A stretch of DNA of 64,000 nt. Source: Parus major. Lineage: Eukaryota; Chordata; Aves; Passeriformes; Paridae. Below are positions 24,696 to 36,902 of the stretch, in pieces. The notes under the pieces are model-generated. The model did no database searches, was not told the origin of the DNA, and saw nothing but the letters and a program-made list of their open reading frames with translations. The stretch is taken from assembly GCF_001522545.3 (NCBI RefSeq), contig NC_031768.1:99732214-99796213 (forward strand), given 5' to 3'. The position numbers and the translations under genes are program-made. Numbering within the stretch: position 1 is the first letter of the stretch; each line of letters begins with the position of its first letter.

Positions 24696-27600
24696 TGAAC
24701 TGTAACCCAAAGGTTAAACTTTTTCCCTTTATGTCTAATTTTACAGTCTATAGGTCACCTTTCTTTGGTCTGCAGTTTTTTATGTTTTTAGTCTTTGCTC
24801 TTAATGAAAGCATGGATGGCTCAATAAGGGTGATTTAAATTTTGTTCTGTGTATCTCTGAAATTCATCATGATTCAAAGCACTGCAGGGAACAAGTTTCA
24901 CAGTCACAGAACAGCAGCTGAGAAAGGTTTGTGTTTTGCACACACAACCACTTTAAAAACAACTGCTCTTCAAATTCTCACCATGTAGCAACCATTCTTT
25001 GCTATTCCTCATGCTGAAATAACTTCTGCACATCTTGAATCAAGCCAGAAAATCTTTTTGTCTCTTCTTCAGTGCTTCAGTAATAAAATATTCTTGAAGG
25101 TCCCTTCAATTAAATTAACTGATATTGCAGTAAACCAGATATTATTACTTGCATGATCTGGTAACATGGTTCATGGAGGAACAGTTTTCATTGAAGTGAT
25201 GGTAATATGGCTGTTTGAATTTCAGTAACTAAAACCAGGTTTTTGCACTTGTCAAGAATGAAGGTGAAAGTTTTAATGAGTTAAGGAAATGTAGTAATTT
25301 ACAAAACATTGTTTGGTAGCATTCATAATATTCTCAGCTTGGAGGAAAAAAAAAAAAAAAAGCAATCATCTTTGCTCTGGAAATTGTATGAAATAAACCA
25401 CTCCTAACTGATAGGAAAGAGGCAGCTGGAGCATCATAGCAGTGGCAGTGTCATTCTCAGGTAAAATAACAAACATGCCCAAATATCTGTACCTGACAGT
25501 GATGGGTTAACAACACTTCCTGGTTCACGGTTTTTGAGTGACTGATCTGAGAAGAGGAATAAAGTCACACATATAGAAATGTGGGAACATAGAACATACA
25601 GAAATCTATAACTCTCCTGAGTCCAGAGAAGTTAACTTGTCTCATCTCTCAAATGCTACTTTTGCTGCACCAGACACAGAAGTGTACCATGCTTCCTTCA
25701 GACATATAAATTCAGTGTATCGATTTCTTCATCAGCACAATGTTTTATATTGTAACCAAATTAGCACACTGTACTTCAAGCAACCTTGCTACCTCCAAAA
25801 ATGAAGCAGTCATCTTTACCTGGACAAAATTATTTTACATTTGTCCTTGTCATTATTCAGTTCCCGAAATAATACGGAGAATTATCTTCCCTACACAAAA
25901 TCTGTGAATCTCTTCGTAGTATCTGAATAATTTCAGGTTTGTTTTAAATTTCTCTAGCAGAAAGGAGAGTTCTTTATTTAAAAGTGACTGGAAGCACAGT
26001 GGAAACAATGGGTTTGTCTCTTTCTCATAAAATGTTTATCTAAAATGATAGTAATTTTAGATCTTTATGAAAGTTATATCTTTATGAAAGTCTCTATAAG
26101 ATGATAAGAACTTGAAACATAAATGCAGTGTAAACATTTATGAAACTCTTTTGTTTATTGTGCATCATTTCCTCACCACAATAATGCTGCTGTTCACTGT
26201 TGCATAATTTATCTTAGTGCCACTTCAATTGTGTTTGCAGTTTTCATGGGAAAGCATCCTAGTTGGGATAATTACTCACTTTGGAGACGATCAGCAATTT
26301 GGTTCATAAGCACCTCTGAAAATTACCCTATCGGCAGAAGGCATTTTCCTTCAAGGGCAACATATTGTGCTGCTAAGAAGGGGTATTTTTTCTTTTCTCT
26401 TTTCCTTTTTTCTCTCCTTTCCTGTCCTCCAAAACATTTGTCAATTGCTCACAAGATGTGCCAATTTTCTTACAACTCCTCATCAGTTATTTTCAGATAT
26501 ACGATTTCTGTGCTTTTTTTTTTTTTGTAACTGTACCATTGCCATACGTTCCCCTAAAATTCTCAGCTAATTTTAAAGTGCTCCCTTAACATTTCAGTTT
26601 TGATGACATGTAAGCAAATCTATCTGGATGTCCTAGCAACTTGGACATCCAGTGGGGAACATGTATTTCAGGATAAATATCCATTATCAAATCATCACCA
26701 AGAGTTCAGTTTCTATATTTAATTACATTTGCATTGAACATGCAATCATCAATCAACTTAAAAATAAAATAATCCTTGTAAAAACACCATGGAGATGTTT
26801 CTTGACAAGTTCAGTCACAGCAAGTTACAGATCCTCAGTTCTTGTAAACTGACTCAAGTGCAGTGATGAGAGCTTGAAATGTTTCTCTTGCCAGAGCCTA
26901 ATTCTGCTGCTTTTATTCATATGGGAGGATAGACTCCTGTATAAATAATCTCACTGAGCAAAACAAGTAAGCAACATGGGGGAAAATTAATTCTTGCTGT
27001 CTTTTTGCAAACTTCACAGCTAGTAAATCTTTGTGGGAGAAAAGCTGCACATGATAGCACAGTTGTGAAAGCTGGAGACTACTGTGTGAAAGACAGGAAA
27101 CTTACAGATATATCCACTTCGATTCTGAGTGTGATATCCCAAAAGATCTAAGGTACCAATCAAATGTGTATGTAACATCAGGTAACACTTTCCTTTCTTT
27201 TCCCCTGGGATTCTTCTGGCAAGACTTTCCACTCACTGGAGTTGCATTTTAATTGCTTTGAGAACCTATTGAAGTTGACTTCCTCACCTTTGAAATCACT
27301 GCCCAGGCAGAATGATCATTATACTTCTTGATGCTGCTCCTCTTAGCAGTTCATGTGGGATAATACTCACTGTAGGTTGTTTCTGCTTGTGATTTTAAAA
27401 CTTACGTAGCATGAAGATATGTTTGTTTTCTGCTAGCATATTTGTTATACATGTTACCACATGTATAATATCCAGAAATCATGTTTTCTAATGCCCTAGT
27501 CTAAGCACAGCCATTAAACTCCATGTCAGCCTTCCCTCCAGTAAACAGCACACTCTAAGGAATAACACTATAAGCCAAAGCATGGGAAATAATACAGGTC

Positions 27601-29824
27601 TGTTGTTACTGGTAGCAATTAATGTTTTACAGCACTTTGAAATTCTCACCTTTTTGGTTCATTTAATATATGGTCATGAGCACTGAGAGTTACATAGATT
27701 CGGAGGGCAGAAAATTTGAGCTTTATTTCTGCATCTCTCTAATCCCCATTTGTGTGACCTCAGCATGATTTGCTGTTGTGGTTTACCGTGAGACACTTTT
27801 TTTACAGATCTCTGTTTTCTAACTAATGAGTTGTTGCATATGCAGCAGAAACAATGAAACCCTGCACACTTATGTACTTTGTCCCCTCCTCCCACACTCT
27901 CCATCCCTCCACTGTGGAGGAGGTCCCTAAATGTACCTTAACATACCTTTTAAGTGGGATATTAAGAGTACTTTGAGCTGCATGCTTACTGATGGGCAAA
28001 GCCATCAGTAGAGGCTGCTGCCTCTTTCTTCGGTGAGGCCTCTGTACTTCACAGTGGTATTAAAAGAATGTGATTATCTTTGAGATTTATACTCATCTTT
28101 TGTTGTTTTCCTCCATTACTTCAAAGCAGTGAAAAGTATGTTCCTCTTTCCCTTGAAAAGCTGGACTGACAACAGATTTCTCCAAATGCAGTGCCAATGT
28201 GTTGTGGACAGCCTACATGGTGTGCTCTGGTGACTGCTGCTGACAAAAAATTAGGCAGAGCTCTCAGGACAAGGAATCCTGTTTGGAAGAAGAGCATCCT
28301 CGCCTTACGTCAAAGGAGCAAGAAACAGTCACTCAGATCTGATACTGATGAAATTCTTATCATATTGATAATTTAAAATAAACAAACTTGGTATAGCACC
28401 ATTCTTGTGCACAAGAAACCTCCTACTTGTTTCTGTATTGTGTTGTGGTGGGGCACGTGTACATGAATTTTATTCCTTGAACCTGTGCAGATCAAGGTGC
28501 TTCTGACCCTCAACTAAAGTAGGCTATAATAGATGTTCAGGTATGTGTGCAAGTTACTCAATTCTATTTATTAAGACTCTTTTATTTTCTCTAATTATTC
28601 CAGTGTTGCTGGGTGGAAATGCTCCGCAACATTAAAGATAAATTTGATAAAACTGGCATCCTGCCCACTTAATAGTGAGGGTTTCTTGCTTTCTGCTAAG
28701 CAGGTTTTATTTTTATTTTTAAGGTTTTTATCTAATAATTGTTTTCATTACCTTTCTATATTAGTTTATTAATTATGTCTGTCTCAGTAGTTGGGTACTA
28801 GTGCTAATGGAACCTTCTGTGTTTTCCTGAACCTACACTAAAGGCCCCTGCCAAAAATTCCTTCAATTAAACATCTTTCAAAACATTCATAAGCAGAGCA
28901 CCTCCTAAATATAAATCCCATTCTGACTCTTTGCTGAGATTGCCATATTTTGGATTTCCAAAACTCTATGAGGAATATCAGCTCATTCTACTTAAATATA
29001 TATTAATCTGTTCCTTTTATACTATATTACAAAATCTTTAGCTTAAGAGCAGGACCATGAAGTGTGGAGCTGAGTAATACGGTTCTGATTTATGTTGTGT
29101 AGATCAACCAACCTATGGCAGAAACTCCTCACATTCCACTCTACCAGCATTTTCTGTTCACATTCCCAAGTGTCCTAAAACCATCCTCTGAGGAAAGAAT
29201 TTGGACTTTATCCCCTATTTTGCTCTTCCCAGAAAAATATTTCTTCTTCCTATATTTCAGAGTTTTCTTCAGCAGAAGCCAAGCTGAAGATACTGATCAT
29301 GTCATTCATATTAGTTTGCTGCAAAGGGACTTTTTGTCTCCCTCCTCCTCCCCAAACCCTCTTGAAAAGGGCAAAGGAAGGGTTGGGAAAAAAATATTAG
29401 GGATGTGTTCATTTAGATTAATCCTTTATTATCCATTATCACTGCTTCACATTAATATTAATATAAATCTATTTCTATTTCCTTCCATATATCATACAGG
29501 TAGTAAGGTGACAAATTTATGGAAGCTTATTTGGAGCCTATAGCTTAATTAACCCCCTCAAAAAGAATTACCTCTTCAAAGTCAAGCTGGACAGAAACCC
29601 ACCCCTTTTTGTAAGGTGCGGGGTTTTTTTCCTTACGAAGCAAGATCCTCAGCCAGACAGCACCAAAGCATCCAAACGGTAAGCAATTTATTTTTTATCG
29701 GTTTTATTTCACGCTGCCGTGAATAGCAGAGGTATGTTTTCCCTCTGGACTAATAACAGAAGTCAAACCAAGTGAATTCCTAGACAGCTGAACGAACATA
29801 AACCCGACGGGATTAGTTACAGAC
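24696..29824. other. No gene seen; upstream flank of NCAM2
   Basis: About 5 kb of unique AT-rich DNA. It has a 14-bp direct repeat (ATCTTTATGAAAGT at 26061 and 26078), a T-rich stretch near 26515-26526 and an imperfect-loop hairpin (CTGGATGTCC at 26624-26633 and its reverse complement at 26643-26652). Distal regulatory elements for NCAM2 may lie here but cannot be recognised by eye. Confidence 0.5.
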
Positions 29825-30353
29825 GCACCCGTACGCGAGGCTCGCGGCGGTCCCGCTTCCCGCGGGGGCAGCGGGGGACCCGCCGAGCCCCGCTCAGCCC
29901 CCGCCGGCCGCTCCCGGGGGGAACGAGGGTTCCAGGGCCACTCCAGCCCCGGGGCGCGTCTCCTCCCGCGGGCAGCCGGAGCGTCGCTCCCGCGCTCTCC
30001 CGGGATACTGGGGCTTCCCAGTGGGATTCTCCGCCAAGCCGCCGCCTCTCCGTTTTAGGCAGCGTCCCCTCCGTTAGCAGCGGGGGGAGCGGGCTCCGGA
30101 GGGGCCGCGGCGGCGAGGCGGGGGGAGCTGCCTCACCCCGCCGGGGGTCTGCGGGCAGGCGGGCATGCGGGGAGGGACGTACGGGGGGGATAAGGGATCC
30201 AGGAGGGGATGCACGGAGGGATGCAGGGTGGGATGCTCCGGTCCTGCCGCCACCTCTCAGCGCGGCGGAGGAATCTGCGGGTAGTGCTGCTCGTCGTTGT
30301 GACGGTGCGTGTGCGGCGGAGGGATCGGAGGGATCGGCCGGCCCGCCGCGCTC

Positions 30354-30561
30354 CCGCCCCCTGCGCGGCGGCGCGGCCCCGCCGATATAGCGCGGCGCGG
30401 GGAGGCGCGGCCGTCAATTGGCGAGCGGCGCTCCGCGGGTGCGGGGCTGCGCGGAGAGGAGCGGCGGCGACAGCAGCGGCGGCGACAGCAGCGGCAGGGC
30501 TTGCCTGGGCTGGCCGAGCATCCTCCAACTTGGAACTGTCCACCGGGGCGAGCTCCTGAAC
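30354..30561 (+). promoter_or_regulatory. NCAM2: NCAM2 core promoter and 5' UTR
   Basis: A GC-rich stretch directly upstream of the NCAM2 start codon. Visible elements are an Sp1-type GC box read on the minus strand (CCGCCC, 30354-30359), a weak TATA-like GATATAG (30384-30390) and an inverted CCAAT box (ATTGG, 30417-30421). The transcription start is not marked in the sequence. The spacing suggests it lies somewhere around 30410-30470, so the 5' UTR would be roughly 90-150 bases with no upstream ATG. The architecture fits a CpG-island promoter with dispersed starts. The regulatory role is inferred from position and motifs only. Confidence 0.6.
30461..30490 (+). repeat. 15-bp perfect tandem duplication in the 5' UTR
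   Basis: The unit GCGGCGGCGACAGCA occurs twice with no mismatch (30461-30475 and 30476-30490), followed by a partial GCGGCAGG. It lies about 70 bases before the NCAM2 start codon, so it is probably transcribed. It is GC-rich, can form structure, and is a likely site of length variation. Confidence 0.9.
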
Positions 30562-30613
30562 ATGAGCCTCCTGCCTCTCTACCTGCTCGGATTGCTCCTC
30601 AGTAGCGGGCAAG
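30562..30613 (+). CDS. NCAM2: NCAM2 first coding exon (signal peptide), partial gene
   Basis: This exon encodes MSLLPLYLLGLLLSSGQ, 17 residues plus the first base of the next codon. NCAM2 is a neuronal immunoglobulin-superfamily adhesion protein (five Ig domains, two fibronectin III domains, then a membrane or GPI anchor) used in olfactory axon sorting and synapses. The call rests on near-identity with the start of mammalian NCAM2 as I remember it (MSLLLSFYLLGLLVSSGQ). What is visible is a short N-terminus without charged residues followed by a leucine-rich core ending in SSGQ, which is a signal peptide. The ATG at 30562 has A at -3, and no other ATG lies between about 30236 and 30562. The exon ends CAAG|GTAGGAG with the donor GT at 30614-30615 (phase 1), matching the remembered codon split before the Ala that follows SSGQ. 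The rest of the protein lies beyond the window. Another gene with a similar leader is possible but unlikely. Confidence 0.88.
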
Positions 30614-30690
30614 GTAGGAGCGCGGCCACCTTCTTTTTTTCCTCTTAATTATTATTCTTATCTATGCTGTCCGTTCGCTTAAATTAACGG

Positions 30691-30943
30691 AAAAAAAAAA
30701 AAAAAAAAACAACAAAAAAAACCAGAAAAACCCGGAGGGAAAAAATAAAGCCATGCATTATCCTGGAACCAAATTAAGAAGGACCTAAAACTTGCTTCAT
30801 CGCCCACCTTTTTTTTTTTTTTTCCTTTTCAGTCTTCAAGAGGTGTCATTTATGAGGAGGGATAAAAAAAAAACAACTATACAATGTTAAGTGCACTTAA
30901 CTGCTTTGCATAGCTTTTTGCCTTTTTTTTATTTTTTTTTTTA
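30691..30943. repeat. Alternating A and T homopolymer runs after exon 1
   Basis: An A run of 19 (30691-30709), a T run of 15 (30809-30823), a shorter A run near 30866 and T runs near 30924-30943 lie just inside intron 1. They may be decayed retroposon tails or simple slippage products. They can pair in RNA, but no function is shown. Confidence 0.8.
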
Positions 30944-31323
30944 ATTTGCGCCCGATAAATGTGTGTGAGAGATGAAGTGATTATACAAAATCTGCGGAGC
31001 ACTGGTCTTTAAAATCCGCGTCTGCCCGTGGGAAAAGCAGTGCGGGCTTCGTCCTTAGGAGCAGGGAGAAGTGCTGGCGGTAGAATCCGGGAGAAACCTG
31101 ACCTGAAGTCTCCCTGTCGGGGTTTCTCCTCTCCGGAAGACCCTTCCCCTCGCGTTGCCGGGACACCGAGTCCCCTGGCCGGGGGTGGCGCGGAGGGGAG
31201 GGCGCTGTCGGGGCTGTGTGCGGTGCGGAGCCCCTTGTGCCGTGGAATAGCACCGCGAGGGCAGGTGTGTGCGGGGGACGGGCTGGCGCCTTCGGGCTTC
31301 GTCCTTCGCATATCTATGTGCTC

Positions 31324-31346
31324 ATTTATTTATTTATTTATTTATT
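31324..31346. repeat. (ATTT)n microsatellite
   Basis: Five to six tetranucleotide units of ATTT in intron 1, ending in TATTCATT, inside the otherwise GC-rich CpG-island region. Confidence 0.9.
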
Positions 31347-31409
31347 CATTGATACACAGATGTACAGTGCTTCCAGAAACGCGGACTTGGGGCTTGTGGT
31401 GCAGCCGAA

Positions 31410-32124
31410 NNNNNNNNNNNNNNNNNNNNNNNNNNNNNNNNNNNNNNNNNNNNNNNNNNNNNNNNNNNNNNNNNNNNNNNNNNNNNNNNNNNNNNNNNNN
31501 NNNNNNNNNNNNNNNNNNNNNNNNNNNNNNNNNNNNNNNNNNNNNNNNNNNNNNNNNNNNNNNNNNNNNNNNNNNNNNNNNNNNNNNNNNNNNNNNNNNN
31601 NNNNNNNNNNNNNNNNNNNNNNNNNNNNNNNNNNNNNNNNNNNNNNNNNNNNNNNNNNNNNNNNNNNNNNNNNNNNNNNNNNNNNNNNNNNNNNNNNNNN
31701 NNNNNNNNNNNNNNNNNNNNNNNNNNNNNNNNNNNNNNNNNNNNNNNNNNNNNNNNNNNNNNNNNNNNNNNNNNNNNNNNNNNNNNNNNNNNNNNNNNNN
31801 NNNNNNNNNNNNNNNNNNNNNNNNNNNNNNNNNNNNNNNNNNNNNNNNNNNNNNNNNNNNNNNNNNNNNNNNNNNNNNNNNNNNNNNNNNNNNNNNNNNN
31901 NNNNNNNNNNNNNNNNNNNNNNNNNNNNNNNNNNNNNNNNNNNNNNNNNNNNNNNNNNNNNNNNNNNNNNNNNNNNNNNNNNNNNNNNNNNNNNNNNNNN
32001 NNNNNNNNNNNNNNNNNNNNNNNNNNNNNNNNNNNNNNNNNNNNNNNNNNNNNNNNNNNNNNNNNNNNNNNNNNNNNNNNNNNNNNNNNNNNNNNNNNNN
32101 NNNNNNNNNNNNNNNNNNNNNNNN
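31410..32124. other. Assembly gap (715 N)
   Basis: An uninterrupted run of N. The left flank is GC-rich unique DNA and the right flank is a 63-bp tandem repeat, so the missing sequence is probably GC-rich and repetitive. The gap length may be an estimate. Reading frames that cross it are meaningless. Confidence 0.99.
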
Positions 32125-32226
32125 CCGCTCCCGGGCTGCCGGGGGCTGGATGTGCCGGCCACGGCGGGACGGGGCGGCCTCGCCTCACCGCTCCCGGGCT
32201 GCCGGGGGCTGGATGTGCCAGCCCCT
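32125..32226. repeat. 63-bp GC-rich minisatellite at the gap edge
   Basis: One full unit (32125-32187) begins CCGCTCCCGGGCTGCCGGGG. A second copy starts at 32188 and is identical for its first 32 bases before diverging at GTGCC[G/A]GCC. The array begins exactly where the N run ends, so more units probably lie in the gap. Confidence 0.88.
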
Positions 32227-32650
32227 GTGCGGCGGCAAAAGCAGTGACATTTGTTGCGCTTGAGGAAGGCACGATGGGCTCAGGCATGATGCCTTGAGGT
32301 GTCAAGAACCGCCGCCCTGAAGGTCTCCGATCTGTGGCTAAATCTCGCACCGTCCAGGCGTTTTCTTTGGGCGACAAAATAAATTAGCAAAAAGCCACCG
32401 TGTGCTCTCAGTTTCTATAGAAAAAGCTTCCCTGCTTTTGCCACCTCGGGGTGAGCCGGGGAGGTCTCCCGAGGAGCAGCGATTGGCGACACTGCGGAGG
32501 CTTTTCGGTACAGCCGGCACTGGGAGGGCAGAGGAGGAGAACGGGAAAGCTTCCTTCAGGCTTTGCATTGATCTACCTGGGTGTAATGATGTGCGTACGG
32601 ATCCGGAACGCGCCTCCTCCGACGGAGGAACGGCAGAAAGCGACTTTCTG

Positions 32651-35600
32651 AAGTGTGATTTCTGTAGCGTAGGAGGATCGCAGAGTTTAGGTATCTTACT
32701 ATCACAAATGTCAGGAGATAAATAATGGAGTGAAATTACGGATGCTATTAAGCCGAGTTTTAAAAATTACAGGATACGTATGAGGGGGGGGTGGAATGAA
32801 GAGGAGGAAAGCTAAATAAACCTAATATTGGTAGTAAGTTATTTCCCTCAGTTTAAAGAAACAGCTTCCTTTTATTCTTTTTAATGAAGAAAGGGAATTG
32901 CATTGGCAGAGTACGATTTTTTAACTGACTGTAGAAATAACAGAACCATGCAGGCTCAGTCCACAGCAGGGCATAGTAAATGGGAATGGGAGAACATCTG
33001 CATATGGAAAATACACCCATTTAGGTTGCTAGGGAAGAGGCATTTTCTACAGTGGTGTTTGGGGGGGAGTTTATTATTTTTAATTTTAATGAGCATTAAT
33101 GAGGTGAGGGATTTATTTTACTATTTTTTTTTTTTTTACACTGCCTTGAAGTAATCTTGAGAATTTCTCTAAGTGAATCAAATAATTTGAGAGGCTATTG
33201 CAAAAACTCTTGGGATTTTTTTTGGTTTTTTTTTTTTTTTGATGGGAATGCAGTGGTGGGGAACACTTACATCATCGAATGAAGATGGTGGTGCTTTTGA
33301 GGGTCACTTTTTTGGTTTGTTTTTAAAAAAAGCATTATTATGTGAATATTAAATGATTATGACTTTTTAGATAGTTTGGAGGGCTAATAAAAAGTCAGTA
33401 ACTACATTTGGATCATTTGCTTTGGAACTATTGAAAGTCCTAGGTCCAGGATTTATATTTTGAAGGATATAGCTACAGCAGATTTTAGGAAGAATTACTG
33501 AAGCCTTTTCATCGACAAGTGCTGGTGTTTAAGACTGGAGAGAGGGAACTGTGCTGTATTTGTTCTATTCCAGAAAATCAGAGCAGTTTGAGAACGAGCA
33601 GCAGCCAGCCACCCCCTCCCCCAGCCCCTTACGTTAAGAGCTTATGAATGTCATAATTATCTACCAGGGCCAAATATTCCCTCTCCTAATTTCATCACAA
33701 GGGAGGAGTTCAACTGGCAGTGTTATTATGCTAGAACAAAAGGGTTTTTTTCTTAACCTTTCAAAACTGTCCAGACAATTTATCCAGCTTGAATTATCTT
33801 TGCTTTAATAAAAATTGAAACAAAAATCAAACAAAACACACACACACAGACTCCCCACCATACCACAAACGGAAAAGATAAAGAGTATACTGCACTCTGT
33901 AAATCTGCCTTTTAAGATATGTAGTGATAAAGAAAGTTTCCTTGGTTTTTGCCAGTGTCACTGGGGACAGTGACTTGAAGTGGATGAAATAGACATCTTC
34001 CCAAATTGTAAAATCCTATTTCTTTTACCACTCTGCTTAATACACATTGCTTTAGGTTAGCAAGATTTTTTTAGTTGCAGTAGAAAATATTTTGCTTGTA
34101 GAATTTAATCTATTATGTGTTAATCCATGAGATTCATAGGGGCAAGTACATTGTGCTTCAAGTTTCTTCTTTTCACTGCTTTGATATGGAGTTTCTTGTT
34201 TTTCCTGAAGAGTTTCTTTCTGCAAGTGCTTTGAAAGGATTGTTTGTTAATAAGGAACATTCCCCCAGGGAGATGCCACCATGTGTGTCTTATTCACCAC
34301 CAGTCTGGAAACCTGCTACTTTCTGCTTTTTGTTTAGTGAACCCTTGACATTTGGAATTTTTGAAATCAGTGATTTTGCTTACTGGATTAAGTGGAACTA
34401 CTGTTTTACTCTGATTGTACACTGAATCTGAAGCAGATCCTGAGACTTCAACCACACATTGTTTTCTACTACCAGTTGATTTGTACTGCATTAAGATTAA
34501 AATGCAGCTGTTATCTTTCCTTCTCATTTTCACCCTTCTAAAGCAAACAAAAATCTGACAAAATCACGTTTGATTTTTCTAGTTTAGGCTATGTTCTCTT
34601 TTTCAGGTGAATATGACAATCAAATATCTGCCTGAAAATAAACCTGAACTGATGAGGAGTTCTGAAACATTGACTTGGATAGACATGATAGGTAGATGAG
34701 AAATATGTAGAGAGCTTTATTTCATGCACTCCCATACAAATGGAAGTAGAGATACTTTTATCATTTGCAGTAGGTCTAAGTCATGAAACATATGAACAAT
34801 AAAGTCATAGACATACAGCTTTAAAGTCTTGTCTAAGAAGTTGAATAGCAACATCTGGACTTTTACAGTACAACACACTTATCTAAATAACTTATTATTT
34901 TTATCTGTGGAAATGCTGCTGGAAATGCTGGATTGTTAAGAGCCATTTATATATTACTTGCCTTTCATGGCCACCTTCTTCAACAAATATTTTGAGAACA
35001 AATGCGGTATTTGTTTGCCCTTTCACTGACCTTTTCTTTGAGGCACCTTTTGCAAGTGGTTCATGTTTACTTACTGATTTTCTTTCAATTTACTCCAGTA
35101 ATCCTTCAGTTACAATCAGCACATGCCATTTGATTCCAGTACAATTGAGTCAAGTTAATATGACATTTTGAGAGACACATGTTTTAATTTCACTGTAATT
35201 TGTGTCTGTGAGTTGAAAATCTATTATTGAAAGAGTAGGATATGAACTTCTTCAGGTAAAGAATTTGGATAATGTCTGGTATTCAGATTTTAAATAGTTT
35301 ATATCAACTGATTCATGCCAGATGTTTTGTTTGCTTGGGTTTTTTGTGGGGTGTTTTGGTGTGGTTTTGGGGTTTTTTGAGGTTTGGTTTGTTTGTTTTT
35401 TTTAGCATACACATTTGCTTTATGAAATAAGGGCAGTATAATTGATGAAGTGTATCCTGAAGTTCTACAGGTCATTTGAACCTCATTTTCAATGTCTCTT
35501 GAAATTCAGAAATAGGATAGACTGGAGGAAAAACTTACTGATAACTTGAGTTATCCAAATATGGAGGCTTGTTGAAATCTCACAAACTAGATCCAGGCTG

Positions 35601-36726
35601 ATTGGTAACTTATATCTTAAACCAGTTTTTATTTTGACCTAAATTAATTATGACTTTATTCTGACCGAGCTGCATGGTTTCCCCTTTGGTGTAGTTAATT
35701 GCTTCATAGTTCAGGTATTCAACTAGAATATTCAATTTTTGGTAACTAGCTTAAAACTCAGAATAATTTTTAGTATTAAATATGTCATTCAGAGTACTAC
35801 TTGCTGTTACCTCAAGAGTTTGAGGATGTCCAGCTTTGGTGGTGTAATTCTCCATCCTTTAGCAAAATATTGCTTTTGTAGCTCAGTTCCTCTTAAAATT
35901 GTGTTTGGATGGATTTGTATATTTTTAAAGGCTATCAGGAAACTGAAGAGTTAACTTAAGAAAGCAAGATACTCGTCAGATGCCTTTGTTATACCATAGC
36001 ATCTTTAATGGAGTGCCTTCAAAAATAAGGGTACCGAGGTTCTTATTTTCATTACATTCCTGAATTTTTGCAGTGTTTGTTATTTATTGTCTGATGATAT
36101 CATTAATTGGAGAAGACATTTTCTGATTTGTTTTGCTGTAGATGAGGAGAGAATCTGCCTTTTAATTTCTTGAACAGAAAGAAGAAAAACAGGGAGAGTC
36201 ATTTATCTGGTTACAGCTATTTGTGGTGACATCTTACGATATTAAAATCCTTGGTACTTGAAAAGAAATCCATATAAGTGTTAATAAAAGTTATGTGGAA
36301 AGGACACAAAAAATACAGGCACCAACAATGTTAGAAATCCTTGTTTTCACAAAACTGCCAAGCTTTTGAGTGCCCCACATTTAAGTGGCTCCATGGAAGC
36401 ACTAAACCAGAGGCCCATTCGTAGCAGGAATTCATTGATTTCAGTGGGTTCACTGGAGTATGTGAAAGTGTCTCTTGAAATGGCAGGAGGTTACCAGCTT
36501 TTATTTTTGAAATAGCATGAGATAGGCAACATTGTTCATTTATGCTGCTGTTATGTTTTAGGAAATTATGATTAACAGAAAATTTCTCTCTTTGCATTTG
36601 TGCATTAGCAGCTGGATCATTAATGAAAGCATGGGAGTAATCGCCTGAAATACAAGTCTAATGATCTACTGCAGAATGAGATATTTAGCACTTAGGTATT
36701 AAGATAATTGTGAATATTGTCATTTG
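32651..36726. other. Intron 1 DNA without recognised repeats
   Basis: Unique intronic DNA after the CpG island. It contains T runs (33125-33137, 33227-33240), a short (CA)n at 33836-33849 and a G/T-rich low-complexity stretch at about 35335-35405. Confidence 0.55.
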
Positions 36727-36902
36727 TGAGGCACTAGAACAGGATTCACACAGAAGTTGTGGATTTTCCATCCCTGGGATTTTTCAAGTCCAGGTTTGGT
36801 GGAGCTCTGAGCAACCTGGACTAGTGGGAAGCATCCCTGCCCATGACAGTGGGCTTGGAATGAGCTTTGTCCCTTCCAATCCAAGCCAATCTATGATTGT
36901 AG
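36727..36902 (+). mobile_element. CR1 LINE 3'-end fragment
   Basis: It contains GTGAGGCACTAGAACAGG, then GAGCTCTGAGCAACCTGG, CCCTGCCCATGACAGTGGG and a final CCAATCTATGATTG, which are the sense CR1 3' UTR and tail. It is short and 5'-truncated. Confidence 0.85.

Larger units (their letters stand above)
29825..32650. other. CpG island over the NCAM2 5' end
   Basis: Base composition changes sharply near 29825 from AT-rich DNA to DNA dense in CG dinucleotides. It stays so through the first exon to about 30620, resumes at about 31010-31310, and continues beyond the assembly gap to about 32650. A short AT-rich stretch with long A and T runs (30640-30960) interrupts it just after the exon 1 donor. 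The boundaries are by eye. Confidence 0.85.

Noticed and set aside
30133..30612. 159-codon minus-strand frame opposite the NCAM2 exon
   Set aside because: Its alanine/arginine/proline-rich composition is what GC-rich CpG-island DNA yields by chance; it has no domain features and overlaps the promoter.
31028..32377. Long open frames of 274 to 411 codons on both strands
   Set aside because: They are open only because they cross the 715-base N run; the real sequence on either side gives short frames and tandem-repeat translations.
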